This document shows, piece by piece, positions 61,785-64,000 of a stretch of 64,000 bases of DNA. The notes beneath the pieces were generated by a model. It was not told where the DNA came from and did not search any database. It saw only the letters and a list, made by a program, of their open reading frames with translations. Source of the DNA: Cinnamomum chago (taxonomy: Eukaryota > Streptophyta > Magnoliopsida > Laurales > Lauraceae). The stretch's first letter is position 1, and the number at the start of each line of letters is the position of its first letter. Both the position numbers and the translations under genes were made by a program. The stretch covers positions 32,228,501 through 32,292,500 of the forward strand of contig CP142452.1 of NCBI GenBank assembly GCA_038049695.1, given 5' to 3'.

Positions 61785-62451
61785 AAGGTTATGAGGAGAT
61801 TTTCCTTCATTCAGTCTGAGAGATTCTCCAAAAACATCATCGAGTGCTTCTCCCTGGTGTATCGTCTCTTCCTTCTCTCTGCTGACTCTGCCTGGAGTTC
61901 TCTGATCAACGTGGCCCACCTCTGATCAATCACTGGTCACCAGCAACACCCATTATTCTGATCGACTAGTCTTCAGGGATTTTTGAAGATTGTTCTGGAT
62001 TTTTTACTCATCGATTAAGGTACTTATCAACCCCTTCTTCATCTGACGGTTTTGGGTCCTTCTTCTCAAAAGGATTTCATCACCACCGTCCAGATTTGTG
62101 GATCTTCATCCAAATCTGCTCAAACTTGGACTGGAGGACATACTTTTGATCCTTTCTAGGATTATATACTTTGATCTGAGATTGGACACCATTGTGGGCC
62201 CCACGCACCACTTCTGCCTTGAAAATCCAGTTCGTCTGGCTCCTGTTTTGGGTGTTTTCTGTGGTGATTTCTCCTGCTTTCACATATCATCAAATCTGAT
62301 CGCATCTTTCATGCTTGGTTAGTGAAAATCATAGCATATTACTTCGTTCTTTACATTATGCTTTGCTGTGATCTGCTCCTATACTGCTATTGTTCTTCTC
62401 TGCTACTGTTCACTGCTACTGTCTGTGTGGTCTCTGCTGCATTCAGTAACA
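61785..62451. other. Untranslated leader of copia element 5
   Basis: Between primer site and Gag start; comparable in length to the leader of copia element 3. No coding feature is expected or seen. Confidence 0.6.
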
Positions 62452-64000
62452 ATGGACAAATATGATGTTATTCCAATTAAATTTAATGGGAATAATTATA
62501 TGGCCTGGTCTTTTCATCTCAAGAATTTTGTGGAAGGCGAAGGACTGTTTGGTTATCTTGATGGATCGATAACTAAACCTACTACTATAAGTGCTACTGA
62601 CACAAAAGCATTATCCACCTGGTCCAAAGAAAATGCTAAGGTGGTCACATGGATTCTTAACTCCATTGATCCTCCTCTTGCCATTGCTCTTCAAGCATAT
62701 AATGCTGCCGCTGATATGTGGGCACATCTCAAGAAAATTTATCATCAAACGAATAAAGCACGCAAATTTCACTTGGATAGTGAAATTGCTAAATTCAATC
62801 AAGGAGATAAATCTGTGCAAGAGTACTTTAATGGGTTTCTCACCTTATGGACTGAGCGGGATGCCATGATCATTCAATCTGTTTCTTCTGGATTTCTGTC
62901 TGAGGCTCTCAAATTACAAGAGGAAACTCACATCAGTCAGTTCCTTATGAACCTCAAACCCGAATTCGAATCGGTTCGGTCTGCTCTCATGAATAGAGAA
63001 GTATCTGCGAACCTGGATACCTACTTCCAAAAGGTCCTTCGAGAAGAACTTCGCCTGAACTCACAGTGTGCCATTGTTGAAGACCCAAAGGCATTTCTAG
63101 CTCCTCTTCCGGCTGATTTTGCTCTCTTGGCAGCCCCCAATCAGAAGCCTACTCAATGCTATGAATGCAAAGGTTTCGGTCATATTGCCAAGAACTGTCG
63201 TAAGAAACTGGTGTGCAGGTATTGCAAACGCTCTGGTCATCTTATTGATGACTGTCGGAGCTTACAGCGAAAGAATGGGCCCCAGCAGAAGCAGAATCCT
63301 TCCAACTTGCCCAGACAAAATACTCCAGCTGCATTCCAAGTTCAAGCATCTTTTCCTGATATAGGAAGCACCTCTTTTGGGTCCGTCTCCATGACTCCTG
63401 CCCAGATTCAAGATTTGATTCAGAATACAGTTACTTCGGCATACGCATTTATGGGCTTTACTGGTGGTCGGTATCAACCTCATTCTCCTCTAGCATTTCC
63501 TGCATTTCATTCTTCACTCTCTGAGTCTTCATCTATCACCACATCCACATGGTTTCTAGATTCAGGAGCATCAAACCACATGACTTCTGTCAACAGTAGC
63601 TTTACAAACTCTCAACCTTACCTTGGAAAAGACAAAATCACCACTGCTAATGGCGACCAATTACCCATTTCTGGTATTGGTACCATTACTTTATCCAGTA
63701 TTTCTAGCTAGTCTATCAGCCTTCCCAATGTCTACTTTGTTTCCAAATTATCAGCCAATTTACTTTCTGTAGGACAACTTATTGATGATGAGTACAGTGT
63801 TAACTTTTCTTCTACTGGTTGTGTCATACAGGAGTGGCAAACTGGGAAGGTGATCGCGACGGAGAGTAAACATGGTCAACTGTTTCTGCTGGACATTGGA
63901 CTTCATTCTCTATTTTCTTCTTCTCCTCCTAATTTCAATAAAATGTGGAATGTGTGGCATAGTCGTCTTGGTCATGTGAACAATGCTTCTTTACTTTCTT
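62452..64000 (+). CDS. Copia element 5 Gag-Pol polyprotein, partial, one in-frame stop
   Basis: The ATG at 62452 begins MDKYDVIPIKFNGNNYMAWS, a UBN2-type Gag. CCHC knuckles CYECKGFGHIAKNC and CRYCKRSGHLIDDC and the protease motif [13 protein letters not shown] follow. TAG at 63709-63711 interrupts the frame in protease where the related element 4 has CAG. Beyond it the same frame is open to the window edge ([20 protein letters not shown], and VWHSRLGHVNNASLLS of the pre-integrase finger). Integrase, reverse transcriptase and RNase H would lie outside. As read, a Gag plus partial protease of 419 residues is made. Confidence 0.88.

Larger units (their letters stand above)
61454..64000 (+). mobile_element. 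Copia element 5, 5' part, running off the window
   Basis: The 5' LTR spans about 61454-61771, followed by a primer site at 61772-61784 (TGGTATCGGAGCG, one mismatch to the iMet site). Gag, protease and the pre-integrase region follow. The 3' LTR lies beyond 64000. The boundary at 61454 is inferred from the TG start and from the break in element 4. Confidence 0.85.

Noticed and set aside
1..64000. CRISPR array, rRNA cluster, endogenous pararetrovirus or organelle DNA
   Set aside because: No regularly spaced short repeats with unique spacers, no rRNA-like text, no movement or coat protein frames, and no recognisable organelle genes were found on either strand.

Overview
The window is a nuclear chromosome segment of a flowering plant with a large, transposon-rich genome. 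The evidence is spliceosomal introns, plant Ty1/copia and Ty3/gypsy (Tat-type) LTR retrotransposons primed by plant-type tRNA sites, L1 and RTE LINEs, and hAT- and Mutator-like miniature elements. The species cannot be read from the sequence. Introns this long are most familiar in large, slowly purged plant genomes, such as early-diverging angiosperms or gymnosperms, but that is only a hint.

The main host gene is easy to miss because its exons are tiny. On the minus strand, four exons (56697-56623, 44088-43956, 43874-43749, 20647-20504) join in frame through GT-AG introns. They encode the last 158 residues of a mitochondrial large-subunit ribosomal protein of the mL46 (MRPL46) family. The 478 coding bases span 36.2 kb. 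One intron is 12.5 kb and another 23.1 kb, and both are packed with transposons. The 5' exons lie beyond the right edge of the window.

Layout. 1-5119: intergenic, with an LRR gene fragment, a local duplication split by a solo LTR, and MITEs. 5120-16210: an 11.1-kb Tat-lineage gypsy element on the minus strand with gag-pol and a spliced gene running antisense to it. 16211-20503: intergenic, with a 619-bp fold-back Mutator-like element, then the 3' flank of the ribosomal gene. 20648-43748: the giant intron, with two full-length copia elements on the minus strand (21705-27020 and 31604-36872), an RTE and two L1 fragments, an hAT MITE and a degraded copia piece. 44089-56622: the second giant intron, with an intact, apparently very recent copia element (45269-50744) whose LTRs are identical, tandem duplications, LTR remnants and a minisatellite. 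56698-64000: upstream intron or flank, with Mutator- and hAT-like elements and two related copia elements, the second probably inserted into the first and running off the window.

Most coding capacity belongs to retrotransposons: Gag packages the RNA, protease matures the polyprotein, reverse transcriptase and RNase H copy the RNA, and integrase inserts the DNA. Only the 45269-50744 element has every domain uninterrupted. No CRISPR, rRNA or tRNA genes were found.
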